Shown piece after piece: positions 61,083-64,000 of a stretch of DNA of 64,000 bases (positions within the stretch are counted from its first letter, which is position 1; each line of letters opens with the position of its first letter). The DNA comes from Burkholderia ubonensis (GTDB lineage Bacteria > Pseudomonadota > Gammaproteobacteria > Burkholderiales > Burkholderiaceae). The stretch lies in the NCBI RefSeq assembly GCF_001718695.1, contig NZ_CP013420.1:1798001-1862000 (forward strand), given 5' to 3'. Under the pieces are notes generated by a model. That model was not told the DNA's origin, did no database searches, and saw only the letters and a program-made list of their open reading frames with translations. Both the position numbers and the translations under genes were made by a program.

Positions 61083-61200
61083 GAAAATTTGCATTGCGAA
61101 ATCAAAAACCACAATACGAAATTTCGTGACCGCGAGCCGCAAACCAAAATTTCACTTTAAAATCATATATTTGCAAATTCCCACGAGCCGAGTCGACAGC
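61083..61200. other. AT-rich regulatory-looking region between sRNA and osmC gene
   Basis: This stretch is far richer in A and T than its surroundings and contains no ORF. It holds the palindrome ACGAAATTTCGT (61116-61127) and a related TTGCGAAAT (61095-61103). A further palindrome-like ATTTGCAAAT lies near 61169-61178. These could be operator half-sites for the sRNA promoter next to it. The rest up to 61372 shows only a TACAAT box at 61327-61332 that probably serves the OsmC gene. Confidence 0.45.
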
Positions 61201-61372
61201 ATCCGACTAGAGCAAAACCCCTAAATCCCGAAGGGAATTCGCGTTCCTGCGCCCGGTCACGGAGCCCGCGTCGGCGCGCGCCGATCCGCATCGTGCGGCG
61301 CATCAGCCTGCCGCGGCCGTGCGGGCTACAATGCCGGATCGAATTCGAATCAGGCAACGCTGGAGCGCAAGC

Positions 61373-61795
61373 ATGGAATGCAAAGTTAGCTGGTTGGGTC
61401 AGGACGGCATGGCGTTTTCCGCCCAGACCGGAAGCGGGCACCTCGTCACGATGGACGGCGCACCCGAGGGCGGCGGCCACAATCTCGCGCCGCGGCCGAT
61501 GGAGATGGTGCTGCTCGGCACCGGCGGCTGCACCGCGTACGACGTCGTGCTGATCCTGAAGAAGAGCCGCCAGGAAGTCACCGGCTGCTCGGTCACGCTG
61601 AAGGCCGAACGCGCGAGCGAAGATCCGAAGGTCTTCACGAAGATCCACTTCCACTTCACCGTCACGGGCCGCAACCTGAACCCGGCGACGGTCGAGCGCG
61701 CGATCAACCTGTCGCACGACAAGTACTGCTCGGCATCGATCATGATCGCGAAGACGGCCGAGCTCACGCACTCGTTCGACATCGTCGCGGCCTGA
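61373..61795 (+). CDS. OsmC family protein (YhfA-like)
   Basis: A 140-residue OsmC/Ohr-fold protein. The family's thiol peroxidase cysteines correspond to Cys53 (LLGTGGCTAYDVVLILKKSR) and Cys119 (LSHDKYCSAS). The GTGGCTAYDVV and VTGCSVTL segments place it in the YhfA-like subgroup, whose substrate is uncertain; Ohr and OsmC reduce organic hydroperoxides. I chose the ATG at 61373 (MECKVSWLGQDGMAF); the frame opens at 61319. A TACAAT box at 61327-61332 is about 40 bases upstream. Confidence 0.9.
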   Translation: MECKVSWLGQDGMAFSAQTGSGHLVTMDGAPEGGGHNLAPRPMEMVLLGTGGCTAYDVVLILKKSRQEVTGCSVTLKAERASEDPKVFTKIHFHFTVTGRNLNPATVERAINLSHDKYCSASIMIAKTAELTHSFDIVAA

Positions 61796-61820
61796 TCGGG
61801 CGTCTCGCCTCAGCGGAAAG

Positions 61821-61858
61821 AAAAAGGGCCAGCGTCCCGCACGGAGACGCCGGCCCTG
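61821..61858 (-). terminator. Terminator of RNase P RNA gene
   Basis: GGGCCAGCGTC (61826-61836) pairs with GACGCCGGCCC (61846-61856) with one G-U. On the minus strand it is followed by TTTTTCTTT. It also faces the end of the OsmC gene. Confidence 0.75.
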
Positions 61859-61871
61859 TCGCATTCGAACG

Positions 61872-62284
<413 letters not shown>

Positions 62285-62314
62285 ACGCGCATTTTAGCAC
62301 CGTGCGTCCGGCCG

Positions 62315-63184
62315 TTACAGTGGCCGAGTCCGCCGCCCGCTGCGAAACACCGCGGAATCGTCGTAGAACCCGGGATCGGCGTTCGCCGCGCACCAGCCCG
62401 GCACGCCCAGCACCGGCAGCGGCGCGAAATCGCGGCTCGTCAGGTCTCGCGTCGCGAGCATCCGCGCGACCTGCGCATCGACATGCGCGGCCCGGCACGC
62501 GGCCGGCCACGAAAAATAGTCGTCGCTCACTTCGACGATCCACGCGTGCGCGGTGCAGGACTTGTACGGCGCGACGAGCTTCTCGAGCAGCGCATGCCCG
62601 ACGAGCCGCGCCTCGCAGCGCGCCCCCCACGCGTCGCGCGCGGCCACCAGCAGCGCGCGCCAGTCGAAGCCGCGCAGCGCATCGGCGAGTGCCGGATCGG
62701 CCGTCACGAACAGTGCGGCATTCTCGTCGAACAGCGTCAGCGCGTCGCGCAACGAGCCGCGCACGGGCCCGACGCCGCCCGCCGTATCGATCGCCGCGGC
62801 CTGGCGCGCGTTCAGCGCCGCCTTGATGCGCGGATACGCGAACCAGACGAGCGCATTGAAGAAATCGTGGAGATTGTGCCGGGTCGGCACGCCGCCCGTT
62901 GCGGCGATATGGGTCTCGTACGCGACGCCGGCCGGCAGGTCGGCCTGCGGCACGAAGCGCAGCGGCGCGCCGCGGCCGGTGACGAGCGGCGTGCCGCCCG
63001 TCGCGCCATTCAGTGCGCCATTCAGCGCGGCGAGCAGCGCGGACTCGCCGTCGAGCGCGCCCGCCTGCACGACGCGCCCCGTCGCGGCATAGCCCGCGAG
63101 CCACGGCGCGGACCAGTCGATCCGCGCGAACGCCGCCGCACCGCTGTCCGGCTCACCGGCCGCGCGCGGCGGCGCGGCGCTCAC
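62315..63184 (-). CDS. DUF3025 domain-containing protein
   Basis: A 289-residue protein of unknown function (DUF3025). Recognisable segments are [20 protein letters not shown] near residue 20, [20 protein letters not shown] (near 103) and [12 protein letters not shown] (near 221). The [12 protein letters not shown] stretch is the most conserved part of the family. The start is a GTG at 63184 whose bases overlap the pyrC stop (GTGA), so the two are translationally coupled. No membrane segment or signal peptide is seen. It ends 31 bases before the rnpB -10 region. Confidence 0.85.
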   Translation of the reverse strand: MSAAPPRAAGEPDSGAAAFARIDWSAPWLAGYAATGRVVQAGALDGESALLAALNGALNGATGGTPLVTGRGAPLRFVPQADLPAGVAYETHIAATGGVPTRHNLHDFFNALVWFAYPRIKAALNARQAAAIDTAGGVGPVRGSLRDALTLFDENAALFVTADPALADALRGFDWRALLVAARDAWGARCEARLVGHALLEKLVAPYKSCTAHAWIVEVSDDYFSWPAACRAAHVDAQVARMLATRDLTSRDFAPLPVLGVPGWCAANADPGFYDDSAVFRSGRRTRPL

Positions 63185-64000
63185 GCGAGTTTCCAGCCGA
63201 TCGCTTCGCCCGCGCGCAGCGGCACGACCGGCGTGTCGCCTGCGAGGATCTCGAGCGGCAGCTCCCACGGTTCGCGGCGCAGCGTGACCGTCTCGGCCGC
63301 GCGCGGGGCAGGCCGTAGAAATCGGCGCCGTAGAAGCTCGCGAAGCCTTCGAGCTTGTCGAGCGCGCCGGCGTTGTCGAACGCTTCCGCATACAGCTCGA
63401 GCGCGTGCAGCGCCGTGTAGCAGCCCGCGCAGCCGCACGCGGCTTCCTTCGCGTTGCGTGCATGCGGCGCGCTGTCGGTGCCGAGGAAGAAGCGCGGGTT
63501 GCCCGAGGTCGCCGCCTCGACGAGCGCGACGCGGTGCGTCTCGCGCTTGAGCACCGGCAGACAGTAGTAATGCGGACGAATCCCGCCGACGAAGATCGCG
63601 TTGCGGTTGTACAGCAGGTGATGCGCGGTGATCGTCGCGCCGATCAGGCCCGGCGCCGCGTCGGCGTCGCGCACGTAGTCGGCCGCATCCTTCGTCGTGA
63701 TGTGCTCGAACACGACCTTCAGGCCCGGGAAATCGCGGCGCAGCGGCGTCATCACGCGGTCGATGAAGACCTTCTCGCGGTCGAACAGGTCGATCGACGC
63801 GTCGGTCACCTCGCCGTGCACGAGCAGCGGCATCCCGACTGCCTGCATCGCCTCCAGCGTTTTCGCGCATTTCGCGAGATCGGTCACGCCGTGGTCCGAA
63901 TTGGTCGTCGCGCCCGCCGGATACAGCTTCACGCCGTGCACGAAGCCGCTTTCGCGCGCGCGGCGGATCTCGTCGGGCGGCGTGTTGTCGGTCAGGTACA
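63181..64000 (-). pseudogene. pyrC: Dihydroorotase PyrC, 3' part, frameshifted (5' end outside window)
   Basis: Cyclises carbamoyl-aspartate to dihydroorotate in pyrimidine synthesis. About 270 residues are visible from the minus strand. [17 protein letters not shown] is present, where the Lys of VKLYPAG is the carbamylated metal bridge. [24 protein letters not shown] and [21 protein letters not shown] are also typical of the class II PyrC type. After [11 protein letters not shown] the frame breaks near 63305-63318. A one-base loss or two-base gain in the CGCGCGCGG run must be corrected to reach the normal end [19 protein letters not shown] ... IGWKLA at 63181. Uncorrected, translation runs on to 63153. 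Only the last 40 or so residues are affected. Confidence 0.9.

Overview
The window is very GC-rich and densely packed, with housekeeping genes of a betaproteobacterium. Gene content and order fit Burkholderia sensu stricto (chromosome 1 type, cepacia-complex-like): dusB-fis-purH-ruvCAB, recG-oxyR-katG, queA-tgt-yajC-secDF, glcDEF, the pqiABC cluster, rplM-rpsI and RNase P RNA. The species cannot be fixed from sequence alone. I see no prophage, insertion sequence, CRISPR array or tRNA gene.

Layout. 1-4.8 kb: end of a yhdP-type gene, a Nit-type amidase, tldD, then an aromatic-rich leader peptide and attenuator before aroG. 4.8-15 kb: flavohemoprotein with a probable NsrR site, a cobalamin adenosyltransferase, a D-lactate/glycolate oxidation block (Dld-like, glcD, glcE, glcF), yggS, proC and ubiA. 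15-21.5 kb: peroxide response (katG, a 45-codon ORF before it, oxyR) and recG. 21.5-27.8 kb: queuosine synthesis (queA, tgt) followed by the Sec accessory genes yajC-secD-secF. 28-34 kb: yceI-yceI-cytochrome b561, then pqiA-pqiB-pqiC (MCE lipid transport). 34-45 kb: a SpecificRecomb-family membrane protein, an RNA methyltransferase, a VOC protein with a WYL regulator, a nitrilase with a divergent LysR regulator, a Nudix hydrolase with mnmA, and a glutamate-synthase-like protein. 45-58.9 kb: GST, pepP, ubiH, dusB-fis-purH, ruvCAB, an MpaB-like protein, a phosphatase, dtd-tyrS and anmK. 58.9-64 kb: erpA, rpsI-rplM, a small secreted protein, a probable sRNA, an OsmC protein, rnpB, a DUF3025 protein and the 3' part of pyrC.

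Main points. (1) aroG is preceded by a complete attenuation module: promoter, 21-codon leader with F, Y and W codons in a row, antiterminator and terminator. (2) A minus-strand sRNA of about 91 nt at 60956-61046 has its own promoter, three hairpins and a CUCCUCC anti-Shine-Dalgarno loop. (3) katG and pyrC each carry a frameshift, and pqiA carries one that fuses two genes. All three read as small indels in otherwise well-conserved genes, so either the assembly has errors or the strain has real lesions. (4) The katG transcript appears to start at an OxyR-like site and to include an undescribed 45-codon ORF.
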